Origin: Gemmatimonadota bacterium
GTDB lineage: Bacteria > Gemmatimonadota > Gemmatimonadetes > Gemmatimonadales > Gemmatimonadaceae
Length of the DNA stretch: 22,656 bases
Assembly: GCA_028287205.1 (NCBI GenBank)
Contig: JAQBQC010000135.1
Coordinates: forward strand, 1-22,656
Direction of reading: 5' to 3'
Part shown: positions 14,949 to 21,750 of the stretch, one piece after another
Layout of the letters: every line of letters begins with the position of its first letter
Position numbering within the stretch: position 1 is the first letter of the stretch
Made by a program: the position numbers and the translations under genes
Notes under the pieces: generated by a model
Database searches by the model: none
What the model saw: the letters and a program-made list of their open reading frames with translations, nothing else
What the model was told of the DNA's origin: nothing

Positions 14949-16010
14949 ATGAAAATTGCTCTTCTCTTCGACGGCGCATCAGCGCTCGGCAAGTCGCCCG
15001 ATCTGCTCATTCTCGAAACCGTCGAGGCCGTGGAAGCGGTGCTCGCGGCCGAGGGAAACCAGGTCGTACGCGTGCCCGTCCACACGGACGGCCGCTGGAT
15101 CGAGCGCGTGCGGCGCACCAAGTGCGACGTCGCCTTCAACCTCTGCGAGGGGATTGACGGCGTGGCCGAGCTCGAGCCCACCGTCATCTCGGCGCTCGAG
15201 GTACTCGGCATCCCGTTCACCGGCAGCTCGTCGTGGACGACATCGCTCTGCCTGCGCAAGCACGTCGTGAACGCGATCCTCGATCGCTCGCGCCTGCCCA
15301 TTCCGCGCTTCGCGATCGTGCGCCGCGGCGATCCGATCCCGGCCGTCGGCTTTCCCGCGATCTGCAAGCCCGCCGCCGAGGATGCATCGGTGGGCGTCGA
15401 GCAGCGCTCGGTCGTGCGCACCATGCGCGCACTCTCCGAGCGGGTGAGCTCGATGCACGAGCGCTGGGACGAGGTGCTGGTGCAGCGCTACATCGACGGC
15501 CGCGAGGTGAACGTCGGCATCGTCGGCGATCAGGTGCTGCCGGTGTCGGAGATCCACTTCGATGCAATGCCCAAGGGGATGTGGCGCATCGTGTCGTATC
15601 GCTCGAAGTGGGCGACCGGGAGCGACGAGGACTCGGGCGCGCAGCCGCAGGGCCCGGCCGAGCTCCCGGCGGCGCTCACCGAGGAGCTGCAGCGCATCGC
15701 GCTCCAGGCGTGGCGAGTGGTGGGCGGCGACGGCTACGGCCGCGTCGACTTCCGCATCGATCGCGCGGGCAAGCCGTGGATTCTCGAGGTGAACTCGAAT
15801 CCCGATCTCGCGCCGGATGCGGGGCTCGCGCGAATGGCACGCGTGGAGGGGCTCGACTACGGCGCGCTCGTGCGCGCGATCTGCGAGCGCGGGCTGCACC
15901 GCGAGCGTCCGTCGACACTCGACCAGTGGGCTCTCGCACAGCGCCTCTCGGGTGTCGCCGTAGAGGGCGAAGGCGCCGCGCTCGAGCTGTTCGCCGTCGG
16001 GCAGCGCTGA
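14949..16010 (+). CDS. D-Ala-D-Ala ligase-like ATP-grasp enzyme (second)
   Basis: This 353-aa protein is a second, clearly diverged ATP-grasp ligase. Landmarks are MKIALLFDGA (1-10), CDVAFNLCEGIDG (59-71), GIPFTGSSSWT (87-97), FPAICKPAAEDASVGV (K140; loop 145-150), VLVQRYIDGREVNVGIVG (177-193), YGRVDFRID (D267) and PWILEVNSNPDLAPDAG (E280, N282). The NSNPD motif replaces the N-T-x-P-G of true Ddl enzymes, so the second substrate probably differs from D-Ala. A tail of about 35 residues (PSTLDQWALAQRL onward) follows the fold. Metal- and ATP-binding residues look intact. Two unlike ligases in one operon suggest either two successive couplings or two different amine acceptors. Confidence 0.86.
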   Translation: MKIALLFDGASALGKSPDLLILETVEAVEAVLAAEGNQVVRVPVHTDGRWIERVRRTKCDVAFNLCEGIDGVAELEPTVISALEVLGIPFTGSSSWTTSLCLRKHVVNAILDRSRLPIPRFAIVRRGDPIPAVGFPAICKPAAEDASVGVEQRSVVRTMRALSERVSSMHERWDEVLVQRYIDGREVNVGIVGDQVLPVSEIHFDAMPKGMWRIVSYRSKWATGSDEDSGAQPQGPAELPAALTEELQRIALQAWRVVGGDGYGRVDFRIDRAGKPWILEVNSNPDLAPDAGLARMARVEGLDYGALVRAICERGLHRERPSTLDQWALAQRLSGVAVEGEGAALELFAVGQR

Positions 16011-16024
16011 GCGGCACCGCGCAC

Positions 16025-16043
16025 GCCGGGCGCGCCGCCCGGC
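16025..16043 (+). promoter_or_regulatory. GC-rich hairpin before the GNAT start
   Basis: GCCGGGCG, loop CGC, CGCCCGGC form a perfect eight-pair stem with a three-base loop, 14 bases after the second ATP-grasp stop and two bases before the GTG at 16046. All pairs are G-C. No T tract follows, so it is not a classical terminator. It would strongly hinder initiation at that GTG. Confidence 0.55.
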
Positions 16044-16045
16044 TC

Positions 16046-16540
16046 GTGGGTCCGCTCGCGCGGCACCATCGCGAGCGCCTCGTCGAGATTCTCGAAGCGA
16101 CGGGCGTCTTCGCCCCCGCGGAGATCGACGTCGCGCTGGAGCTGTTCGATGAGGGCATGCGAAGTGCCGAGTCGTATGAGCTGATGGGCGTGTTCGACGA
16201 GCAGGGTACGCTGCAGGGCTACGCGTGTTGGGGGCCGACACCGGGCACCGATGGCGGTTACGACCTCTACTGGATCGCCGTGGATCCGCGCGCGCACGGC
16301 GGAGGCTACGGGAGCGCGCTGATGCGCGCGGTCGAGGAGTTGCTGCGCGGCCGCGGCGCACGGCTGCTCGTGGCGGAGACGTCGTCGCGCGATGCATACG
16401 CGCAGACGCGCGGCTTCTACGAGCGCGGCGGATACGTGGAACGTGCGCGCGTGCGCGGGTTTTATGCAGTAGATGACGACCGCGTGATTTTCTCGAAGCT
16501 GCTGGCGATACGCGCCGGCGAGGAGGCTCGCCATGAGTGA
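16046..16540 (+). CDS. GNAT-family N-acetyltransferase
   Basis: The protein is a GNAT-fold acyltransferase that moves an acetyl group from acetyl-CoA to an amine. Residues 73-95 show the core: strand YDLYWIAVDP, then the pyrophosphate-binding loop RAHGGGYGSALM, matching the R/Q-x-x-G-x-G/A pattern; SSRDAYAQTRGFYERGGY is the following helix and strand. At about 164 aa it is much shorter than AblB-type beta-lysine acetyltransferases. The open frame extends upstream into the second ATP-grasp gene without any ATG, GTG or TTG, and a typical GNAT N-terminus would begin roughly 6-12 residues before this GTG, so a CTG start near 16007 is possible. It overlaps kamA by eight bases. The likely substrate is the operon's own amine product. 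Confidence 0.8.
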   Translation: MGPLARHHRERLVEILEATGVFAPAEIDVALELFDEGMRSAESYELMGVFDEQGTLQGYACWGPTPGTDGGYDLYWIAVDPRAHGGGYGSALMRAVEELLRGRGARLLVAETSSRDAYAQTRGFYERGGYVERARVRGFYAVDDDRVIFSKLLAIRAGEEARHE

Positions 16541-17600
16541 GTGGCAGAAGGTTCTGCGCGAAGGGAGCGTGGACACACTCGAGAAGCTCGCCGAAAAGTT
16601 CGGCCACGACGTCATCGACGTCGAGGCGCTTCGCCCGGCATTCGACGCCTTCCAGGTGCGCATCACGCCGGCGGCGCTGGAGCAGATCAAGGAAGTCGGC
16701 GATCCGATCTGGAACCAGTACGTGCCGACGATTCGTGAGCTGGAGATCGTGGACGGCGTCGTCGACTCGCTGGACGAGGATGGCGACTCGCCCGTGCCGA
16801 ACATCACGCACCGCTATCCGGACCGCGCGCTCTTTCTGGTGAGCCCGGTGTGCGCGTCGTACTGCCGCTTCTGCACGCGACGGCGGAAGGTGGGGGACCC
16901 CGAGAAGATCCCGCTCAACCAGTACGATTCCGCGTTCGCCTACCTTCGCGAGCACACGGAGATCCGCGATGTGATCCTCTCGGGCGGCGACCCGATGATG
17001 CTTTCGGACCGGCGGATCGAGTACATCCTGCAGAAGCTGCGCGAGATTCCGCACATCGAGATCATCCGGATCGGCAGCCGCATCACCTCGCACCTGCCCG
17101 AGCGGATCACGCCGGAGTTCTGCGACATGGTGCAGAAGTACCATCCCATCTACATGAACACGCACTTCAATCATCCGAGCGAGCTCACGCCGGCGGCTGT
17201 CGCCTCGCTGGACCGCCTGTCACGCGCGGGTGTGGTGCTGGGATGTCAGACGGTGCTGCTGAAGGGCGTGAACGACGATCCGAAGGTGATGATGAAGCTG
17301 ATGCACGAGCTGCTGAAGGCCCGTGTGCGGCCGTACTACATCTACATGGCGGACCAGGTGGCGGGGGGCGAGCACTTCCGCACGATGGTCCAGACCGGGC
17401 TCGAGATCATCAAGGCGCTTCGCGGATGGACATCGGGGCTCGCGGTGCCGCACTTCGTCATCGACGCTCCGGGCGGCGGTGGCAAGGTGCCGCTCCTCCC
17501 CGAGTACGTGGAAGAGATCACGGACGACGAAGTGGTCTTCCGCAACTACGAAGGGAAGCGGTTCACCTACAAGCAGCCGAGGGTGACGGCCGTCGTCTAG
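16533..17600 (+). CDS. kamA: KamA-family radical SAM aminomutase (lysine 2,3-aminomutase-like)
   Basis: The 355-aa enzyme moves the alpha-amino group of an amino acid to the beta carbon using a 4Fe-4S cluster, S-adenosylmethionine and PLP. The cluster motif is C107-x3-C111-x2-C114 in CASYCRFCTRRRKVG. LSGGDPMML is the SAM-binding GGDP region, and K318 in DAPGGGGK is the PLP lysine. D274 (YMADQV) and D311 (VIDAPGGGG) match the two aspartates of Clostridium lysine 2,3-aminomutase that hold the side-chain amine; R116 matches its carboxylate-contact Arg. This favours lysine over glutamate, and a free amino acid over the EF-P-modifying EpmB. It lacks the C-terminal zinc-binding tail of the clostridial enzyme. 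ATG 16533 lies inside the GNAT gene. Confidence 0.9.
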   Translation: MSEWQKVLREGSVDTLEKLAEKFGHDVIDVEALRPAFDAFQVRITPAALEQIKEVGDPIWNQYVPTIRELEIVDGVVDSLDEDGDSPVPNITHRYPDRALFLVSPVCASYCRFCTRRRKVGDPEKIPLNQYDSAFAYLREHTEIRDVILSGGDPMMLSDRRIEYILQKLREIPHIEIIRIGSRITSHLPERITPEFCDMVQKYHPIYMNTHFNHPSELTPAAVASLDRLSRAGVVLGCQTVLLKGVNDDPKVMMKLMHELLKARVRPYYIYMADQVAGGEHFRTMVQTGLEIIKALRGWTSGLAVPHFVIDAPGGGGKVPLLPEYVEEITDDEVVFRNYEGKRFTYKQPRVTAVV

Positions 17601-17604
17601 GCCG

Positions 17605-18000
17605 TCAGGCGCGCGCGAGCGACGGCGCTGCGTTCACGCGCCGCCGCACCGCGTCCATGTCCTCGAGCGGGCGCACCTCGACGCAGCCAGTGCGCGTCCA
17701 TGGAAATTCCGCCGCGATGCGGACGGCCTCCTCCATGTTCTCTGCCTCGATCAGGTTGAATCCCCCGAGCACTTCCTTCGACTCGGCGAACGGGCCGTCG
17801 TGCGTCGTCTGACGGCCGTTGCGAACGCGCACCGACTTGGCAGTGCTCGGACTCTGCAGCATCCGCGACTCCAGCAGCTTGCCATCCCTCTGCAACTCGT
17901 CCGCATGTGTCAGACACCCGTGCATTCTCGTGTCGAACTCGCCATCCGGGAGGGCGTCGAGAAGCGCGGGCTCGTTGTAGATAAGAAGGAGGAATTTCAT
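17605..18000 (-). CDS. YCII-related DGPF-domain protein
   Basis: This small protein of 131 aa belongs to the YCII/DGPF family, a dimeric ferredoxin-like fold with no firmly known reaction. It starts MKFLLLIYNEP and has THDGPFAESKEVLGGFNLIE (66-85), with the diagnostic DGPF at 68-71, then AENMEEAVRIAAEFPW. DGPF genes often sit beside an ECF sigma factor gene; none is visible here. It is convergent with kamA, whose stop is only four bases away, so no separate terminator fits between them. No clear Shine-Dalgarno precedes the ATG. A leader hairpin lies upstream at 18032-18049. Confidence 0.88.
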   Translation of the reverse strand: MKFLLLIYNEPALLDALPDGEFDTRMHGCLTHADELQRDGKLLESRMLQSPSTAKSVRVRNGRQTTHDGPFAESKEVLGGFNLIEAENMEEAVRIAAEFPWTRTGCVEVRPLEDMDAVRRRVNAAPSLARA

Positions 18001-18031
18001 GGTCGATACGAGGTGAAAGGTTCTTTCGAGA

Positions 18032-18049
18032 TCGACGGTCGTCCGTCGA
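18032..18049. repeat. Hairpin in the leader of the DGPF gene
   Basis: TCGACGG, loop TCGT, CCGTCGA: a perfect seven-pair inverted repeat 31 bases before the DGPF start and 57 bases after the upstream hydrolase stop. It could be a terminator without T tract or an operator. Confidence 0.4.
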
Positions 18050-18105
18050 GGCGTGATCTCCGCAGTACATCGCCGCGGCGTGCTCGTTCCAAAATAAGCG
18101 CCAAT

Positions 18106-19629
18106 TCAGCGCTTCACAGCGACTCGCTCGAAGAACACGTCGTCGCCCACGGCCAGCCCGGCCACCGTGCCGTCATCCGCGAGCCGGAAGGTGACGAGCT
18201 GGCGGCCCCGATACGCGTCGCGCCAGTACGCCATGAAGCTGTCGTAGTGCCAGGGCTCGAGGTCCGCGGCTGACAGCGGCCCAAAGGACACTCCCAGCTT
18301 GTTGCCCGCCAGCTTCACGGTCGCAGTGCCGTAGAGGCTATCCGTGTAGACGCCTGCGTAGCGCGAGAGCGGGAGCGAAGGCTGCGTTCCGGTCACGTGA
18401 GAGGCGTCGATCTGGCGCTCCGCCTTCTTTCCGTCCTCGCGCAGCGCCGAGTACATCGTGAGCATCTCGGCGCCCCAGTCGTGCTTCGACGCGCCGATGT
18501 AGTCATCGAACACGGTATACATGAGCGCATGGCGCAGCTCGGCGTGATCGCGATTCGCGAAGATCACCACGCCGAGGCGGCGCTCGGGAATGAGTCCCAC
18601 GATCGCGGTCATCCCATCGATGCTGCCCGTGTGAAAGGCGACGAACTCGCCTCGATAGTCCTCGAGAAACCATCCCTCGCCATAGCCCTGAAAGCGCGGG
18701 TGCGTGAGGCGCGCGGTGGGATAGAACTGCTTCTCGTCGACGAGAATGCGTGGCGCGAAAAGATCCGCGTAGCCGCGCGGCGAGAGCATCCGCTTGCCGC
18801 CCAGGCGCGCGCTGTCGAGAAGAAAGCGGATCCAGATCGACATGTCGGAGACGCTCGAGTACATCGCGCCGGCGGCGGCGATGTTGTCGGTGGCGTAGCG
18901 TGGAATGACGCGCACCGTGTCGTTCACATAGTCGTGCGCGAACGCCATGTTGGGATGCGTCTTCTCGTCCGGGGTGCCGGTGGTAGTCTCGCGCATGCCG
19001 AGCGGAGCGAGGATGCGCTCCTGCACGAGTCTCTCCCACGTGGTATGAGCACGCTCCGCGGCGATGTTCCCCGCCAGGGCATAGGTGATGTTCTGATACT
19101 CGAAGTGCGATCGGACGGGCGCGTTGAAGGGAACGTAGCTCAGGCGCCGCATGATCTCGGGGAACGACGACGTGTCCTCGTACCAGATGTAATCGGCCTC
19201 CGGAACGCCCGTGCGGTGCGAGAGCAGGTCTGCGATCGTGATCTCGCGAGTGGCTGCAGGATCGGAGAGACGGAAGCCCGGGCGGTACGTGACGACCGGC
19301 GCGTCCAGACGCAGCTTTCCTTCGTCGGCCATGAGCTCGACCACGAAGGACGTGAAGGCCTTGGTGGTGGAGGCGTTCGCGAAGAGCGTGTGCGTGTTGA
19401 CGGAATCGCGAGTGCCGAGCCGGCGAACGCCGTAGCCCTTCGCGAACACCACGGAGTCGTCCTTCACAACCGCGATGGCGAGGCCGGGGACGTTCCAGTC
19501 TCGCACGCCGCGGGCGACGTAGGGATCGAGGCCCGTGAGGGGGGATTGGGTGGACGCGCGGGGCGAGAGAGCGAGAGTGAGCGCGGCGCCGCCGACGAGA
19601 AGGCGATGGATGATCATGGCGGCGAACAT
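18106..19629 (-). CDS. Secreted serine hydrolase, class C beta-lactamase/PBP4-like
   Basis: The 507-aa protein has an N-terminal signal peptide (basic MIIHR, hydrophobic LLVGGAALTLALS, then ASTQS) and the serine beta-lactamase/penicillin-binding fold: SxxK as S87-T-T-K90, YxN as Y178-Q-N180, and HTG at 333-335. These are the catalytic triad motifs of class C-type esterases, D-aminopeptidases and carboxypeptidases. Residues from about 390 form a C-terminal beta-rich domain of the DUF3471 kind (RYAGVYTDSLYGTATVKLAGNK). Such proteins usually act on peptides or esters outside the cytoplasm; antibiotic hydrolysis should not be assumed. The ATG at 19629 or the one four codons later could be used. 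Confidence 0.9.
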   Translation of the reverse strand: MFAAMIIHRLLVGGAALTLALSPRASTQSPLTGLDPYVARGVRDWNVPGLAIAVVKDDSVVFAKGYGVRRLGTRDSVNTHTLFANASTTKAFTSFVVELMADEGKLRLDAPVVTYRPGFRLSDPAATREITIADLLSHRTGVPEADYIWYEDTSSFPEIMRRLSYVPFNAPVRSHFEYQNITYALAGNIAAERAHTTWERLVQERILAPLGMRETTTGTPDEKTHPNMAFAHDYVNDTVRVIPRYATDNIAAAGAMYSSVSDMSIWIRFLLDSARLGGKRMLSPRGYADLFAPRILVDEKQFYPTARLTHPRFQGYGEGWFLEDYRGEFVAFHTGSIDGMTAIVGLIPERRLGVVIFANRDHAELRHALMYTVFDDYIGASKHDWGAEMLTMYSALREDGKKAERQIDASHVTGTQPSLPLSRYAGVYTDSLYGTATVKLAGNKLGVSFGPLSAADLEPWHYDSFMAYWRDAYRGRQLVTFRLADDGTVAGLAVGDDVFFERVAVKR

Positions 19630-19688
19630 ACGGCGCGTGAAGAGCGAACTCCAGATCGATTTGCGCGTGGAGCGGCCCCCGGATGTAC

Positions 19689-19716
19689 GAACGGGAGCGC
19701 CGAGGCGCTCCCGTTC
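19689..19716. terminator. Strong 12-bp hairpin between minus-strand genes
   Basis: GAACGGGAGCGC, loop CGAG, GCGCTCCCGTTC is a perfect 12-pair stem with a four-base loop. It lies 28 bases after the stop of the 178-aa gene and 60 bases before the start of the hydrolase gene. No T tract follows on either strand, so it is a non-canonical terminator or an RNA-stabilising structure. Confidence 0.55.
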
Positions 19717-19743
19717 ATCCTGCGTTCAGACTGAGAAAGTTCG

Positions 19744-20280
19744 TTAGTCTCCCTCGAGTTCAAAGGCCATCCCGTCAGACTCGCGAAAGATGTCGAGTAC
19801 GCTCTCGATCTTCGCGATGGCGGCCCGTGTGGGCTCGATGACGGGGTCCAGAGTGATCGAGATGGCGCGTCGTGCGCCCTCCGGCCAGTCCGGCATGGAA
19901 AGACCTGCGACGAGCCGCTGCAGCTTGGCTCCGAAATGCGCAACGAGATGCTGCGCGGTGGCAGTGAGGACATCGAGTGGGATGTCCAGATCGCGGGTGA
20001 CGATCTCGCCGGTCGTGGTATCGCGCCACGCGGCATCACCCACTGCTCCACGCCCGACCAGAAGGCCGAGGTGGCGGAAAGTGCCAGGGCCCACGCCGGT
20101 GCGGTGACTTTCCACCGCGGCCGCGAGCGCCAGTGCAAGCGATGCGGTTTCGGGAACACCGTAGAGAGTCACGACATCGCGGTCGCAACGCTCCTGGGAG
20201 AACGCCGAGGGAACCGAATCCACCCGCGCGAGCACAGGGGACAGATCGACACCTTCCTCGAGCATTACGAGGAAGTCCAT
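19744..20280 (-). CDS. Hypothetical protein, 178 aa
   Basis: I do not recognise this protein. It begins MDFLVMLEEGVDLSPVLARVDSVP, which resembles the edge strand of a small alpha/beta (ferredoxin-like) domain. It then has an Ala/Leu-rich helix (ETASLALALAAAVES), a Gly/Val stretch (RHLGLLVGRGAVGDAAW) and a helical C-terminus ending in an acidic tail. There is no signal peptide, membrane helix or metal motif; it is probably cytoplasmic. A near-perfect AGGAGG lies four bases before the ATG, the best ribosome-binding site in the window, which supports both the gene and its start. A strong hairpin follows the stop. Confidence 0.8.
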   Translation of the reverse strand: MDFLVMLEEGVDLSPVLARVDSVPSAFSQERCDRDVVTLYGVPETASLALALAAAVESHRTGVGPGTFRHLGLLVGRGAVGDAAWRDTTTGEIVTRDLDIPLDVLTATAQHLVAHFGAKLQRLVAGLSMPDWPEGARRAISITLDPVIEPTRAAIAKIESVLDIFRESDGMAFELEGD

Positions 20281-20284
20281 TTTC

Positions 20285-20290
20285 CCTCCT
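20285..20290 (-). promoter_or_regulatory. Strong Shine-Dalgarno site of the 178-aa gene
   Basis: On the minus strand AGGAGG is followed by GAAA and then the ATG at 20280. It fixes the start codon and stands out because most genes here lack a clear site. Confidence 0.75.
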
Positions 20291-20410
20291 GTGAAAAAAT
20301 GGTCGTGCGCCGGACGTTCGCAGACATCCGCGAGCCGTTGGCTCGAGCTACGAGAGAAGCAAGAGCGGGGCCGAGATGCGCTCGCACTTCACGCGTCGTA
20401 CTACACCTCA

Positions 20411-20438
20411 ATGATACAGGCGGGCGTCGCGGCGGAAA
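20411..20438 (-). promoter_or_regulatory. Weak candidate promoter of the 178-aa gene
   Basis: On the minus strand TTTCCG (20438-20433), a 16-base spacer and TATCAT (20416-20411) form a possible -35/-10 pair about 130 bases before the start. The -35 is poor. This 219-base gap (20281-20499) shows no other coding sign. Confidence 0.22.
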
Positions 20439-20468
20439 GCGGACAACAGTGAGTGTTGCCTGCAAGTG

Positions 20469-20505
20469 ACACCGGTGTTTCAGTCCGCGACGAATCGTTT
20501 CAGTC
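20469..20505. repeat. Palindrome and 20-bp-spaced direct repeats
   Basis: A perfect palindrome, ACACCGGTGT (20469-20478), adjoins GTTTCAGTC at 20477-20485, which is repeated exactly at 20497-20505. The 20-base period is close to two helical turns, as in tandem operator sites. The second copy overlaps the stop codon of the minus-strand membrane protein gene. Confidence 0.4.
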
Positions 20506-20982
20506 GTGTGGCACTGTGCGGGTGGATGCCCAGAGACCCGCCGCCAGTGCCGCGGCCAAAACGACGTAGACGAAGGTCGTTTCTCCACTGGAGAGCAGCT
20601 GCTCGAAGCCCGGGCGCAGTCCGTTGGGCGCCAGGAATCGGTCCACGAGATACGCCACGATCCCCACGCTCACCGGCGCGATGGCGCGCGCCCATCCGCT
20701 CAGCGGCGCGGCGACGTAGGCGAGGATGACGCCCCAGAGAATGGTGGTGAGGAAGTGCAAGGCCAGCGCGCCGCCGGTGATCACGGGCTGGAAGCCGGTG
20801 GTCATGAATGCGCGGCTTCCAGCGAACATGTGGGCGACGGCGTTCAGAGGTTGCAGCGTCGCACCCCGCGCGTAACCAAAACCCATCAGGGCCCCGGCCG
20901 TCGCGGCGCCGGCAATGACGCCGAATCCGATTCCGTCTCGCACTCGATTTTCGCTCACCCTTGAAAGAAACGCGCCTCGCAT
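20500..20982 (-). CDS. Hypothetical four-helix membrane protein, 160 aa
   Basis: The protein has four probable transmembrane helices at about 16-38 (GIGFGVIAGAATAGALMGFGYA), 68-92 (VITGGALALHFLTTILWGVILAY), 100-118 (AIAPVSVGIVAYLVDRFL) and 134-151 (VYVVLAAALAAGLW). Polar residues cluster between helices (HMFAGSRAFM; APNGLRPGFEQLLSSGETT). Gly/Ala-rich helices and the length suggest a small integral inner-membrane protein, perhaps related to DUF1440-type or other four-helix families, but no family is identified with confidence. No Shine-Dalgarno is seen before ATG 20982. It is divergent from the response regulator, separated by 60 bases. Confidence 0.72.
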   Translation of the reverse strand: MRGAFLSRVSENRVRDGIGFGVIAGAATAGALMGFGYARGATLQPLNAVAHMFAGSRAFMTTGFQPVITGGALALHFLTTILWGVILAYVAAPLSGWARAIAPVSVGIVAYLVDRFLAPNGLRPGFEQLLSSGETTFVYVVLAAALAAGLWASTRTVPHD

Positions 20983-21042
20983 CTATCGATCAAGAGCGAT
21001 TAACTTCGGCTCGGTCGTGTACTCACCATAAATTTGAGGCAT

Positions 21043-21735
21043 ATGTCCGACGCGCCGATCCATGATTCCGTCCTTGTCGTCGAAGATGACCCGGATCTCC
21101 TGGCCGTCCTTCCTCGCATTCTGAGCACGGCTGGCTATCTGGTACGCACGGCCTCGGACGGGGAGGATGGGCTCAACAAGGTGCTCGATGCCGCACCGGC
21201 GATCGCCATTCTCGATGTAGGGCTGCCGAAGCTGAGCGGCTACGAGCTCGCACGCGAGCTGCGATCCCGCGGCTACCAGTTCCCCGTGCTGATGCTGACC
21301 GCTCGCGTGACGGTGGACGACAAGGTGAGCGGACTGGACGCGGGCGCAGATGATTACCTCGCCAAGCCATTCGAGTATGCGGAGCTGCTCGCGCGCGTGA
21401 AGGCGCTGCTCCGGCGCTCGACGATCACCGCGGGAAGCTCGACGATGCGCGTGCGCGACCTGTCGGTGGATCCCGTCGCGCGCCGCGTCGAGCGCGCAGG
21501 AAAAGTGATCGAGCTCACACAAAAGGAATACGCGCTGCTCGAGTATCTCGTGCGCAACGCCGGCAGGATCGTGTCGCGACAGATGATCAGCGAGCACGTG
21601 TGGAAGCACGATGTCGATCCGCTCACGAATGTCGTCGACGTCTACATCAACTATCTCCGCAAGAAGCTGGACGAGGACAAGCACAATCCGCTCATCCAGA
21701 CGGTTCGCGGGCGCGGGTATCTGATCAAGGACTAG
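21043..21735 (+). CDS. OmpR/PhoB-family response regulator
   Basis: The 230-aa protein has an N-terminal receiver domain (acidic pair E14/D15 in LVVEDDPDL, phospho-acceptor D58 in AILDVGLPKLSG, Thr86 in LMLTARV and Lys108 in YLAKPFEY) and a C-terminal winged-helix DNA-binding domain (about 130-230) with ELTQKEYALLEYLVRNAGRIVSR, NVVDVYINYLRKKLD and TVRGRGYLI. It should bind DNA as a dimer when phosphorylated. ATG 21043 is preceded by GAGG three bases away; a TTG nine bases earlier is less likely. No histidine kinase is next to it: downstream is a convergent ABC exporter, so within the window it is an orphan regulator. The 60-base divergent gap could hold its promoter and autoregulatory site. 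Confidence 0.94.
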   Translation: MSDAPIHDSVLVVEDDPDLLAVLPRILSTAGYLVRTASDGEDGLNKVLDAAPAIAILDVGLPKLSGYELARELRSRGYQFPVLMLTARVTVDDKVSGLDAGADDYLAKPFEYAELLARVKALLRRSTITAGSSTMRVRDLSVDPVARRVERAGKVIELTQKEYALLEYLVRNAGRIVSRQMISEHVWKHDVDPLTNVVDVYINYLRKKLDEDKHNPLIQTVRGRGYLIKD

Positions 21736-21750
21736 GGAGCGGGGCGGGCG

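Noticed and set aside
13667..16010. One of the two ligases as the housekeeping Ddl of peptidoglycan synthesis
   Set aside because: No mur, fts or other cell-wall genes are nearby, both differ from Ddl at the N-T-x-P-G motif, and they are arranged with GNAT and KamA; not excluded without the full genome.
13496..17174. Two very long minus-strand open frames (642 and 731 codons) over the ATP-grasp/KamA operon
   Set aside because: Both are antisense to genes with intact catalytic motifs and show no domain of their own.
16533..17600. KamA as an EpmB-type EF-P lysine modification enzyme
   Set aside because: The two aspartates that bind free lysine are kept, whereas EpmB lacks the DAPGGGGK-type segment, and no epmA or efp gene is nearby.
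18106..19629. True beta-lactamase resistance gene
   Set aside because: The motifs are shared with many esterases and peptidases, and the extra C-terminal domain is typical of non-resistance serine hydrolases.
18397..19734. Plus-strand open frame of 445 codons
   Set aside because: It is the shadow of the serine hydrolase, which has SxxK, YxN and HTG motifs on the minus strand.
20469..20505. Start of a CRISPR-like repeat array
   Set aside because: Only two 9-bp copies with an 11-bp gap; far too short for repeats and spacers, and no cas genes.
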